Assembly: GCF_004101245.1 (NCBI RefSeq)
Contig: NZ_SCIN01000005.1
Span: 1-64,000 of the forward strand
DNA from: Sphingomonas sp. UV9
Lineage (GTDB): Bacteria; Pseudomonadota; Alphaproteobacteria; Sphingomonadales; Sphingomonadaceae
DNA length: 64,000 nucleotides
Reading direction: 5' to 3'
Shown: positions 1-8,966 of the stretch, one piece after another
Position numbering within the stretch: the first letter of the stretch is position 1
Layout of the letters: every line of letters starts with the position of its first letter
The notes under the pieces: generated by a model
The model's database searches: none
What the model saw: only the letters and a program-made list of their open reading frames with translations
What the model was told of the DNA's origin: nothing
Translations under genes and position numbers: made by a program

Positions 1-279
1 GGGGGTAGAGGCGGGGGTAGAGGCGGGGGCAGGCGTAGGGGCAGGGTTCTCTGCTGCGGACACCGCTTCCAGGATCGGCCCCTGGGCGGCGTGTCCGCGA
101 TAACCCGCGTCATGCTCGACCGAATTCGAAGCGGCCAAGCCCTGGCTTCCGGGCCTTGCCTCACTTGAACCTTGGGCGATGGTTCCGGGGACCCGGTTGG
201 GACTGCGCATGGCGGCATCCTGAGGTGAAGGCGTGCAGGTGGCGAGTGCCGCGGAGAGAGGTAGCAAAATGCGGAGCAT
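1..279 (-). CDS. Putative lipoprotein, C-terminal part cut by window edge
   Basis: The reading frame is open from an ATG at 279 down to base 1, 93 codons without a stop. It starts with MLRILLPLSAALATC, a short hydrophobic signal with a lipobox-like ending (Cys15; Thr at -1 is unusual), so an envelope lipoprotein is likely. A purine-rich GGAAA lies about 8 nt upstream of the ATG. The visible body is low in hydrophobic residues and turns into a Pro/Ala/Thr-rich stretch at the window edge, which explains the G-rich repeats in the first 50 bases of the plus strand. Divergent from the RTX gene at 634. No family is recognised; the function is unknown. Confidence 0.55.
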   Translation of the reverse strand, partial: MLRILLPLSAALATCTPSPQDAAMRSPNRVPGTIAQGSSEARPGSQGLAASNSVEHDAGYRGHAAQGPILEAVSAAENPAPTPAPASTPASTP

Positions 280-633
280 CGCGTTTTTCCGTCGGCTTGA
301 GCGGCCTTCGATACGCCAACGGTGACATTGAGTCACGGCTGTTCCGGACGAGGGGAGGGGGACGCCCTACGCGGTCGAACAGAGCCAGGAAGGCCGGAAT
401 TCGCCAGCAATTTAGCCTTTATCTGCAACAGCTTCCTCAGTTCGCCTTCTGCCGGAGCGCTTTGTGAAAAATTTATGTCGCTTCTGCGTCGACAGCGCGA
501 TCTTGCGCTTGACCAACGTGAACATACAATGACAGAATTGAAATAATTAAAGCCAATTACGAACGAATCTGCCTGCCTAAGTGCACATTGCACAGCATGA
601 ACGATGCGATCGTGTCACAAAGGGGGAGTCTTC
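280..633. promoter_or_regulatory. Divergent intergenic region (lipoprotein / RTX protein)
   Basis: This 354-bp gap separates two divergent genes, so it should hold both promoters. The stretch nearest the RTX gene (about 525-575) is clearly more AT-rich than its surroundings. No confident -35/-10 pair or operator palindrome was recognised. Confidence 0.35.
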
Positions 634-3600
634 ATGAATATTTCCGGTCTGAGCGGTATTGCACCCACCGATGGCGTGGTTAACGACGTGGTAATCGGTA
701 TCCGGGAACCGCTGACGGAAATAGACTCCCTGCCGACCGAGAATTTCCTGGCCGGATCCCCGGATCGCCTGGCAGGTATCGATCGCACGCCGAGTGGCGA
801 CATGGGTCCGGGCTCGTGGGATCCACTGGCGGAACTTGCTCATACGACGATCGTCGCAGGATGCGGTTGCGCCGCGTGCCAGGGATTCAGCGATGCGGAT
901 GGGGGCGTCAAAGGCGTCAACCCGATCGATGCCAATCCCGAAGGCAATAACATCGGCGTGCTGCTGCCGCTGGTCACCAATCCGGACGGAAGCCGCTCGT
1001 TCACGGGCAACCGCAACATCGACGCGACCCTGATCGGCGCCAAATGGGGCACGCTGAACCTTACCTACAGCTTCCCGACGTCCGGCTCGAACTACAACGG
1101 CAGCGGCTATGACAGCAACGGCGTCAGCCTCTACCACATAGACCTGGGCACGCAGCAACAGGCCGCGGCGCGCGCGTCCTTCGCCCAGCTCTCGGCCGCA
1201 ACCGGCCTGACGTTCACCGAAATCACCGACACCGACACCGTCCACGCCAACATCCGCATCTCGCAGAGCGGCGATCAGGACGTCGGGTCCGCCTATGGCA
1301 ACTTCCCGTCCGACACGCGCGGTCTGTCGGGCGACATCTGGTTCGGCCGTACCAACCAGCCTTATTACGATCTCGCCTTCAAGGGCACATGGGGCTACGC
1401 CACCATGATGCACGAGATCGGCCACACCATGGGGCTGAAGCACGGGCATCAGGACTACACCAACAGCGACCTGTCCTTCTATTTCGGCGGTGCGCCGCGC
1501 TTCGGCACCCAGTCGCTGACCCCGGATCGCGACGGCCAGGCCTGGTCGCTGATGACCTATACGCCGGCGCCCGGCACCGGCGGCTTCGCTGGCGAGAAGA
1601 TCAACCAGCCGCAGACCTACATGCAGTATGATCTGGCCGCGCTTCAGTACATGTACGGCGCCAACTACACGACCAATGCCGGCGACAGCGTCTACACCTT
1701 CAGCCAGACGACCGGCGAGATGTTCATCAACGGCGTGGGCCAGGGCGCACCGTCGGGCAACAAGATCTTCCTCACCGTCTGGGATGGCGGCGGTACCGAC
1801 ACGATCGACGCCAGCAACTATTCCAACGGCATCACCATCGACCTGCGGCCGGGCGAGTTCTCGACGTTCGACCAGTCGCAGCTTGCGAACAACCTGGCCT
1901 ATCAGGGCCTGACGTCGCTGGCGCCCGGCAACATCGCCATGTCGCTGCTCTACAACAACGACACGCGGTCGCTGATCGAGAACGCCACGGGCGGCGCAGG
2001 CAACGACATCTTCGTCGGCAACGTCGCCAACAACGTGCTCGACGGCGGCGCCGGCAGCGACACGGTGATCTTCACCGGCACCACTGGGGTGAACGTCACG
2101 CTGAACGACACCGGGGCAGACGTCGTCGTCAGCCACGATGGCGAGACGGACACGCTGCGCAGCATCGAGAATATTCAGGGCACCATCGCCAACGACGTCC
2201 TGATCGGCAACAGCCAGAACAACACCCTGAGCGGTGGCGCCGGTGGGGCGGATACGCTCTCGGGCGGGGCAGGCGACGACCGCCTTATCGGTGGCGGCTT
2301 CACCGCCATCACGACCGTCTCGGCCCCCTCCCAGCCGGATATCGCCAAGCCGCAGACGACCAACAATGACAGCATCGCGACGGCGGTGAGCATCGCCGGC
2401 GCCTATGACGTCGACGCCAATGCGAACATCACGAACGCGACCAGCATCCCGCATGCAACCATCAACGCCGTAGCGGCCGGCGGCGCGCTGGAATATTACC
2501 GGATCGATGTAACTGTCGCCGGGTCGCAGGCGATTTTCGACATAGATGGCGCTGGCACGCTCGATGACAGTTTTATCGAACTGGTTAACGGCGCAGGTAC
2601 CGTGCTGGCCAGCAACGACACGGGCACGGGCGATCCGACCTACCCTGGGCATGACGATGCCTATCTGACCTACACCTTTGCAGCAGTAGGAACCTATTAC
2701 CTTCGTGTCGGACAATGGACTGGCTCTGCCATTGCCCAGCCGCTGACCGCCGGGCAGAGCTACCAGCTGAACGTGTCGCTCCAGAACGCGGCCGTGGTGA
2801 CCACCACGGTTACCGCCACCAACACCAGCAGCATCGTCGCGGACGGCGGCGAGGGTAACGACTTCCTGCAGGGCACGATCGGCAACGACATCCTGAACGG
2901 CGGCACCGGCAACGACACCGCGTCGTTCGCCACCGCGTTCAGCGGTGGTTCCACGACGGGTGTGACGGTTGACCTGAACGCACAGGGCGCCGCGCAGAAC
3001 ACGGTGGCGGCAGGATCGGACACCCTGACCGGCATCGAGAACCTGATCGGTTCGCAGTATAACGACACCCTCATCGGTGACGCGAACGCCAATATCATCG
3101 AAGGCGGCCTGGGCAACGACACGCTGAGCGCCGGGGCCGGCGATGACACCGCGTCTTATGCGGGTTCCGCAGCCGGGGTGACGGTCAGTCTTGCTCTACA
3201 GGGCGCGGCGCAGAACACAGGCACCGCGGGCACGGACACGCTTACCGGGTTCGAGAATCTGGTTGGCTCCGCGTTCAACGACACGCTTAGCGGCGATGCT
3301 GCGGCAAACACCGTTTCGGGTGGCGCAGGCGACGACACGCTCGCCACGGGCGGAAACGTGGGCGGCACCGTGGATCTGCTGGACGGCGGCACCGGGTCGG
3401 ATACGGCCTCGTTCGCAGGCTATACCGCGGGCATTACGGCGCGACTGAACGGTGCGAACGACGGGGCTGCCAATATCGCCGGTGCGGCGATCGCCACGTT
3501 GCGCGGCATCGAAAACCTGACGGGCGGTGCCGGCAACGACATCCTGATCGGTGACGACAATGCCAACGCTCTCGAAGGCGGCCTTGGTGATGACGTCCTC

Positions 3601-6600
3601 GACGGCGGCGCGGGCATCGACACCCTGCTCTTCACGGGCGCGACCGGGGTAACGGTCAACCTCACCGCGCTGACTGCCCAGGGTCTGGGCAACGACACCG
3701 TTATCAACTTCGAGAACGTCCGGACCGGCTCGGGTGCCGATAGCGTCACCGGCGATGCGGGTAACAACATCCTGTTCGACGGCGGCGGCAACGACATTTA
3801 CGACGGTGCGGCAGGGGCGGACACGGTCGACTATTCCGCTTCCACCTCGTCGGTTACCGTCAACCTCAACACGACCACTGCCCAGACGGTCGGTGCGTTC
3901 GGCGGTAGCGACACGATCACCAACGTGGAGAACGTGATTGGTGCGGCGAACTTCGCCAACAGCCTGACCGGCGGCAACACCACGGCGAACCGGTTGGTCG
4001 GCGGCGCGCTTGCCGACTTCGTCATCGGCGGCGGTATGTCCGACACGCTGATCGGTGGTGCCGGCAACGACGTCATGTTCGGCGACTACGTCAACACGTT
4101 CAACACCGGGGCAACGACCGCGGACGGCGACGACGTCCTAGAAGGGGGTGCCGGCAACGACACCCTCGTCGGCGGCATGGGTAACGACACCCTGCGCGGA
4201 GGCGACGGCGACGACGTCCTGGTGGGCGGCATCGCCAACGCAATCGCAGCCGGGCTGACCGCGGTCTACACCAACGACGGTGGGAACGACACGTTCGATG
4301 GCGGCGACGGCACCGATCTGGCCTACGCCTATTACACGGATCGCGCGGGCGGGGTCAGCTTCGATCTCGGCAATCTGGTGGGCGATAGCGCGATCACGAT
4401 CGACGGCATCGCCGCAGGTTCCTTCACAAGCGTCGAACGCGTCGTCTTCCGCGGCGGACTCGGCAACGACGTCGTGCGGGGCGGCGGTACGCTGGACACG
4501 CTGGTCGGCAACGCCGGCGACGACGTGCTGGACGGCTGGTACGGCAACGACACCCTGTCGGGCGGACTCGGCAACGATACGCTGATCGGGGGCGAAGGCC
4601 TGGATACCGCAACCTATGTGAACTCGACGGCGGGCGTGAACGTGGATCTCCGGATCAAGGGCGTCGCGCAGGATACCGGCGGCGAGGGCACCGACACGTT
4701 GGTCGGCATCGAATACCTGACCGGCTCCGGCTTCGGCGACACGCTACGCGGCGATGACGATTTCAACCTGATCACCGACAATACGGTTGCCACCACGACA
4801 GCGGCGCTCAGCCAGACGGATTCCCTGTTCGGCTATGGCGGTAACGACAGCATCCTGGTGACGCGTGCGAATGCGACCACCGCTGGCACCGCGACCGCAG
4901 CGACCAACATCAACATGGACGGCGGTGACGGTAACGACTTCATCGAACTGCGCGGTGGTACGCTATCGACTGCGCTGGCGACGAACGCCGCAGGCCTTTC
5001 GGGCACGACCTATCTGGCGCTCGGCGCGACCTCGAACGATCGAAACGTCGATGTCGTCACCGTCGATGGCGGTGCGGGTAACGACCGCATCGTCCTGACC
5101 GGCGTCGCCAGTGCCACGGTCAACGCCGGGGACGGTGCCGACATCGTCAGCATCAGCATGCGCGGCGCATCCAGCGTCAACAACTACCAGCTCGCGCTGG
5201 GGGCTGGCGCGGACATCATCCAGTTCGGCGTCGGCGCCACGGCAGGCACATCGACGGACGTGGCGACCACGGCTCGTACCAACCGCGTGGCCGACTTCGA
5301 GGGCGGCAACGCCGGCGACAAGTTCGAGATGACGGACTTTCTCAATCGCGGGCTGACCAACTACACCGCCAACAGCAACGCCTTTGCCAGCGGCCATCTG
5401 CGGCTGGTTCAGCTGGGCGGGGACCTGCTGATGCAGGTCGATCGCGACGGCGCGGCGGGCAACGTCAACGGCTTCGTGACCATCTTCGCGATCGGCAACG
5501 GCTATACGGGCGGGTTCACCGCGTTCAACTTCGACGGGTTTATCGGCGACCTCACCCTGTCGGGCTTCTCCGCCGATGAAACCATCACCGGCGCAACCGG
5601 CAACGACGTCCTCAACGGCGGTGATGGTAACGACACCCTGATCGGCCTGGCCGGCAACGACACGCTGGATGGCGGCAACGGCAATGACATCCTGCGCGGC
5701 GGCGCAGGTAACGACACCCTGATCGGTGGTGCCGGGATCGATACCGCAAGCTACAGCGAAGCGACGTCCGGGGTACGCGTGAACCTCCTCGTCAGCGGCG
5801 CGCAGGTCACGGGCGAAGGCACCGACACGCTCGTCGGCATCGAGAACGTGACCGGGTCGGCGTTCAGCGACGTCATCACCGGCGATGCAGGGGCCAACGT
5901 CATCGACGCGGGTGCCAGCAACGACGCGGTCGACGGTGGTGCCGGCAACGACACGATCTTCGGTGGCGCGGGCGACGACATGCTCATCGGCAATCTTGGC
6001 GCCAACACGATCGATGGCGGCGACGGCATCGACACCGGCGTGTTGCTGGAAAAATACGCCGATTACACCGTCACCCAGACGGGCGCAGGATCGGCGACCA
6101 TCGTCCATAACGGCGCGATCGAGAGCAACAGCTTCACCAATGTCGAGCGCTTCCGCTTTGTCGACGGTGTGGTGCTGACGCTCGGCGGGGGCGGCAACGA
6201 CCTGTTCGACCTGTCGCAGAAGACGGGCGCGGTGGCGCTGGCGACGGGGGCGGGCAACGACGCGATCCTGGCAGGCGGCGCGCTGATCGCTGCAGACCGG
6301 ATCGACGGCGGGGCCGGCACCGATCAGATCGGTCTCAAGGGCGACTATACCGGTGCCAATCGGCTGGTGCTCGACGCAGCCACGCTCAGCAATGTCGAGG
6401 TGTTGGCCGTCTTGGCGGATGGCAGCTACGACATCACCAGTGCGGACGCTACGGTCGCGGCCGGCCAGGTGTTCACCGTGTTCGGCGGCAACCTGACCAG
6501 CGCCGACAGCCTGAGCTTCGACGGTTCGGCAGAGACCGATGGCTCGTTCCTGATGTTCGGTGGCCTTGGCACCGACGCGCTGACGGGCGGTGCCGGCGAC

Positions 6601-7401
6601 GACGCGTTCTTCTTCGGCCCGGGAGGGTTCGGTGCGAACGACGTGGTCGTGGGTGGCGCCGGGACCGACCAGCTCGGGCTTGACGGCTTTGCCGGCAACC
6701 TGTCGCTGCGTGCCGACAATGCCGATGTCGAAGTGCTGGCCCTGCTACGCGAGCCGAACGGCGCAAACACCTATGGGACGCTGTTCGTCGAGGACAGCTG
6801 GGTGGCAGCCGGCGGGACCAAGACGATCACTGCGGTGACCAGCTTCCAGGGTCAGGCGGGCTCGGTCATGGCCGATCTCGTCATCGATGGCAGCCAGGAG
6901 ACGAACGGCAACCTGCGCATCCTCGCAGGGTCGGGCAACGACACGATCTTCGGCGGTGCCGGCGACGACACGCTGTTCGGCGGTCTGGGTCGCGACAAGA
7001 TTTCGGGTGGTGCGGGTTCGGACACCTTCGTGTTCAACGCCGCAGCGGAATCGAACGTCACGGTCGGCAATAATGGGGCTGCTGTCCTGAACTACGACAC
7101 GCTGTTCGGCTTCACGCAGGGATCCGACGTGATCCAGGTAAACGGCCAGACCTACGGCACCGCCACGGCAGGCCAGAACGGTCGGCTGGACGATGCCACC
7201 TTCAACGACGATCTTGCTGCAGCCTTTGGTAACATCGGCGGCAATGCGGCCGTGACGTTCACCGCAACCTCGGGTAATCATGCAGGCGAGACCTTCCTGG
7301 TCGTCAATACCGATGGCGTCGCCGGCTATCAGGCCGGCAGCGACCTCGTCCTGCACCTTGCCCCAGTGGGCGACCTGACGCCGCCTTCCGTTATTCTGTA
7401 A
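634..7401 (+). CDS. Giant RTX protein with serralysin-type (M10) metalloprotease domain
   Basis: A 2255-residue predicted secreted Ca-binding protein. ATG 634 is preferred over the in-frame ATG at 604 because AGGGGGAG precedes it at proper spacing. There is no N-terminal signal peptide, as expected for type I secretion. An M10-like domain shows HEIGHTMGLKH (His260-His270, zinc ligands) and a Met-turn SLMTY (Met307). A probable PPC domain lies at about 575-720. The rest is many RTX nonapeptide blocks of GGxGxDxLxGG type, with a C-terminal module (YDTLFGF, GNHAGETFLVV, GYQAGSDLVL) shared with the RTX nuclease at 12279. Cys77, Cys79 and Cys82 in the N-terminal region are unusual for RTX exoproteins. 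It is followed after 22 nt by a small peptide gene. Export probably uses the TolC/ABC/HlyD set at 18823-23575. Protease activity is inferred. Confidence 0.88.
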   Translation: MNISGLSGIAPTDGVVNDVVIGIREPLTEIDSLPTENFLAGSPDRLAGIDRTPSGDMGPGSWDPLAELAHTTIVAGCGCAACQGFSDADGGVKGVNPIDANPEGNNIGVLLPLVTNPDGSRSFTGNRNIDATLIGAKWGTLNLTYSFPTSGSNYNGSGYDSNGVSLYHIDLGTQQQAAARASFAQLSAATGLTFTEITDTDTVHANIRISQSGDQDVGSAYGNFPSDTRGLSGDIWFGRTNQPYYDLAFKGTWGYATMMHEIGHTMGLKHGHQDYTNSDLSFYFGGAPRFGTQSLTPDRDGQAWSLMTYTPAPGTGGFAGEKINQPQTYMQYDLAALQYMYGANYTTNAGDSVYTFSQTTGEMFINGVGQGAPSGNKIFLTVWDGGGTDTIDASNYSNGITIDLRPGEFSTFDQSQLANNLAYQGLTSLAPGNIAMSLLYNNDTRSLIENATGGAGNDIFVGNVANNVLDGGAGSDTVIFTGTTGVNVTLNDTGADVVVSHDGETDTLRSIENIQGTIANDVLIGNSQNNTLSGGAGGADTLSGGAGDDRLIGGGFTAITTVSAPSQPDIAKPQTTNNDSIATAVSIAGAYDVDANANITNATSIPHATINAVAAGGALEYYRIDVTVAGSQAIFDIDGAGTLDDSFIELVNGAGTVLASNDTGTGDPTYPGHDDAYLTYTFAAVGTYYLRVGQWTGSAIAQPLTAGQSYQLNVSLQNAAVVTTTVTATNTSSIVADGGEGNDFLQGTIGNDILNGGTGNDTASFATAFSGGSTTGVTVDLNAQGAAQNTVAAGSDTLTGIENLIGSQYNDTLIGDANANIIEGGLGNDTLSAGAGDDTASYAGSAAGVTVSLALQGAAQNTGTAGTDTLTGFENLVGSAFNDTLSGDAAANTVSGGAGDDTLATGGNVGGTVDLLDGGTGSDTASFAGYTAGITARLNGANDGAANIAGAAIATLRGIENLTGGAGNDILIGDDNANALEGGLGDDVLDGGAGIDTLLFTGATGVTVNLTALTAQGLGNDTVINFENVRTGSGADSVTGDAGNNILFDGGGNDIYDGAAGADTVDYSASTSSVTVNLNTTTAQTVGAFGGSDTITNVENVIGAANFANSLTGGNTTANRLVGGALADFVIGGGMSDTLIGGAGNDVMFGDYVNTFNTGATTADGDDVLEGGAGNDTLVGGMGNDTLRGGDGDDVLVGGIANAIAAGLTAVYTNDGGNDTFDGGDGTDLAYAYYTDRAGGVSFDLGNLVGDSAITIDGIAAGSFTSVERVVFRGGLGNDVVRGGGTLDTLVGNAGDDVLDGWYGNDTLSGGLGNDTLIGGEGLDTATYVNSTAGVNVDLRIKGVAQDTGGEGTDTLVGIEYLTGSGFGDTLRGDDDFNLITDNTVATTTAALSQTDSLFGYGGNDSILVTRANATTAGTATAATNINMDGGDGNDFIELRGGTLSTALATNAAGLSGTTYLALGATSNDRNVDVVTVDGGAGNDRIVLTGVASATVNAGDGADIVSISMRGASSVNNYQLALGAGADIIQFGVGATAGTSTDVATTARTNRVADFEGGNAGDKFEMTDFLNRGLTNYTANSNAFASGHLRLVQLGGDLLMQVDRDGAAGNVNGFVTIFAIGNGYTGGFTAFNFDGFIGDLTLSGFSADETITGATGNDVLNGGDGNDTLIGLAGNDTLDGGNGNDILRGGAGNDTLIGGAGIDTASYSEATSGVRVNLLVSGAQVTGEGTDTLVGIENVTGSAFSDVITGDAGANVIDAGASNDAVDGGAGNDTIFGGAGDDMLIGNLGANTIDGGDGIDTGVLLEKYADYTVTQTGAGSATIVHNGAIESNSFTNVERFRFVDGVVLTLGGGGNDLFDLSQKTGAVALATGAGNDAILAGGALIAADRIDGGAGTDQIGLKGDYTGANRLVLDAATLSNVEVLAVLADGSYDITSADATVAAGQVFTVFGGNLTSADSLSFDGSAETDGSFLMFGGLGTDALTGGAGDDAFFFGPGGFGANDVVVGGAGTDQLGLDGFAGNLSLRADNADVEVLALLREPNGANTYGTLFVEDSWVAAGGTKTITAVTSFQGQAGSVMADLVIDGSQETNGNLRILAGSGNDTIFGGAGDDTLFGGLGRDKISGGAGSDTFVFNAAAESNVTVGNNGAAVLNYDTLFGFTQGSDVIQVNGQTYGTATAGQNGRLDDATFNDDLAAAFGNIGGNAAVTFTATSGNHAGETFLVVNTDGVAGYQAGSDLVLHLAPVGDLTPPSVIL

Positions 7402-7423
7402 GCATCACCAAGGGAGATCAATC

Positions 7424-7552
7424 ATGACCATCACCACCAAGACACCCGTCGCCCGCAAGCCCTGGGTACGCCCCGCAGTCCAGAAGATCGCGGCAGGGCA
7501 GGCCGAGGTCGGCACCCGCACCGCGGGTGACGGTACGTTCACCACGTCCTGA
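7424..7552 (+). CDS. 42-aa lasso-type RiPP precursor candidate (P1)
   Basis: A 42-residue ORF with a good Shine-Dalgarno (AGGGAGA) before ATG 7424, 22 nt after the RTX gene and closed by a perfect terminator. The leader contains K12-P-W14-V-R-P17-A-V19-x-x-I22, resembling the YxxPxL recognition motif that lasso leaders present to PqqD-like B1 proteins. The tail is AGQAEVGTRTAGDGTFTTS. Against the precursor at 38652-38798 it aligns without gaps: W14, P17, T33 and D36 are identical. If the core starts at residue 29 as in that peptide, it would be VGTRTAGDGTFTTS, with a possible ring V1-D8 and a C-terminal Ser. The usual Thr at -2 is Ala here, so the cleavage point is uncertain. It could instead be an unrelated small peptide with a lasso-like leader. 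Confidence 0.6.
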   Translation: MTITTKTPVARKPWVRPAVQKIAAGQAEVGTRTAGDGTFTTS

Positions 7553-7569
7553 TCAATCCACATCCGCAA

Positions 7570-7605
7570 GAAAGGCCGGCGCGATACCCATCGCGCCGGC
7601 CTTTC
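7570..7605 (+). terminator. Rho-independent terminator after RTX/peptide unit
   Basis: A perfect 15-bp stem (7570-7584 with 7591-7605) around a 6-nt loop, followed by CTCGT rather than a long T run. It lies 18 nt after the P1 stop and supports co-transcription of the RTX gene and P1. Confidence 0.8.
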
Positions 7606-8938
7606 TCGTATCTGCGTCCAAACGGGTCGCGGTGCGCGACGGATGTCGAAACCGCGGTTTGTACGTTCGGGACGTGCGTGCGGACACGGCACAGAGCCTA
7701 AATGGTCCGGTCGGCAGAGACGGCCCGGACCTATCAGGGGTGACGCCGTTTCCGCTTCCCAGTGCAGACGTCGATGCCGGACGACTCCTGGCGGACGGAG
7801 CGCCTCGTTCTGACCAAGAGACCACAATTGAGGATTCCCCGGTTCTCATCCGGCTTGATGCCGAGTTTCCGGCGGTAACCGTACAGAGCAGACCTCGAAC
7901 GCCATGACGGGTTCGTGGTACGCGGTGAGAGTCGAATGGCCGTGCGCGCGCCCGACGGCACCAAACAACCAGCAGCTATTCGGGATCGCCAAAATCGCTA
8001 TTTGTGCCTGTTTGGCAGCCGACAGCTCTCCACTTTCGTCGCTGACCAGCGCGCGCCAACAGATCGAGCATCTCGCGAGCGCCATCGATGCTGTGCATAC
8101 CGCTGGGGCTATTAGTTTTATGCCTGCCCCCGTTAACTCTAGTACTCCGGGTAAAACCCGGATACAAATGTGATAACGAGCGAGTTACGTAGCAAAACTA
8201 ACTGATAAGGCGCGTTATTCTATATATTCTAGCGTGTCTAAATAGGGTTTTTACTTTTGACGACGATCATATCTACTACGATCATGGCAGGCGCGCTGGT
8301 CGTTGCTGGCGCCGGGTATCGCATATTCGTTATCAAGCGGCGGCGACGCCAGAAGGAACGTTGGCTGCGCTGGCGTGCGGAAGTCCAGCAAAACTGGGAC
8401 AATCGCCCCGGCGCCTAGTGACGCGTGCCGCTCCACGGCCTCGCGCCCAAAGCTGCCTCGCCTCATTTGCCTCTGCCTTTGCCGGCACCGCAATCCTGGC
8501 GGACGGAATGCCATGTTCCGCAACGTCACTTCGCCGTTCAAAGGTGATCCATCCGCCATCCACCGCCCCGGCAGCCCGCCATCCCCCGGCGATGCTCGGA
8601 AAATGCCGAGAAGGCCCCCATTGGAGGATTTCAGGTAGAGTGGACGACACGCCGAGCAAAATGTTGCCAGCAAAGCGTCGTCAAACCTTGTCGTCAATAC
8701 CGATTGAAACAGCTCACAGACTAAATATCATACCACCTCTGTTTTGCGGCATCATTGGTATTGTTTTGATATTGCGAACGTGACAGCATGTGCCTGTCCA
8801 GGGGTCGGGATGGTACTGCCGAGCAATGTCAGCGAGGTCACGGGGCGTTAGATCCCGATGAACGAGCGACGTTAATGTTCACGAATGCTTCCGGACAGGG
8901 TCGGAGGTAGTCGATGTCGCGCAGCATCATCCATGTGA
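7606..8938. other. Accessory intergenic stretch with no convincing long gene
   Basis: About 1.3 kb between the P1 terminator and the TonB receptor. Several ORFs of 60-150 codons exist on both strands, but they overlap one another and match no family I recognise. The part 8115-8300 is markedly AT-rich with TATATATTCTA-like runs and could hold promoters. One small membrane-protein-like ORF (8284-8418) is listed separately. The stretch may be decayed DNA. Confidence 0.4.
8284..8418 (+). CDS. Possible 44-aa single-pass membrane peptide
   Basis: ATG 8284 to TAG 8416-8418 encodes a peptide starting MAGALVVAGAGYRIFVIKRR: a hydrophobic segment of about 17 residues followed by a very basic patch (KRRRRQKER) and an amphipathic Trp-containing tail. 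The frame could extend upstream to a TTG at 8257, lengthening the hydrophobic segment. No good ribosome site is seen for ATG, and only a weak AGGG before TTG. The pattern of a TM followed by positive charges is typical of small inner-membrane proteins, but chance cannot be excluded. Confidence 0.28.
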   Translation: MAGALVVAGAGYRIFVIKRRRRQKERWLRWRAEVQQNWDNRPGA

Positions 8939-8957
8939 CCCTCTTGGCAACAGAGGG
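8939..8957 (+). promoter_or_regulatory. Hairpin overlapping the TonB receptor ribosome site
   Basis: CCCTCT (8939-8944) can pair with AGAGGG (8952-8957), loop TGGCAAC. The right arm is part of the AGAGGGGG Shine-Dalgarno ahead of ATG 8967, so the hairpin could mask the ribosome site. The stem is only 6 bp; a regulatory role is inference. Confidence 0.3.
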
Positions 8958-8966
8958 GGTGATAGA

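Noticed and set aside
1..50. G-rich repeat that could suggest a tandem repeat or G-quadruplex element
   Set aside because: It is explained as the Pro/Ala/Thr-rich coding repeat of the minus-strand lipoprotein.
577..2715. 712-codon minus-strand frame opposite the RTX protein
   Set aside because: It is the antisense shadow of GC-rich RTX repeats; the product is Arg/Val/Gly-rich without domains, while the plus strand has clear zinc and RTX motifs.
8251..8697. 148-codon minus-strand frame before the TonB receptor
   Set aside because: No ribosome site, no recognisable features, and it overlaps a better small membrane ORF on the plus strand.
8760..8910. 40-codon plus-strand peptide frame (starting MCLSRGRDG) as a third precursor
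   Set aside because: It lacks the W/YxxP leader motif and a ribosome site.
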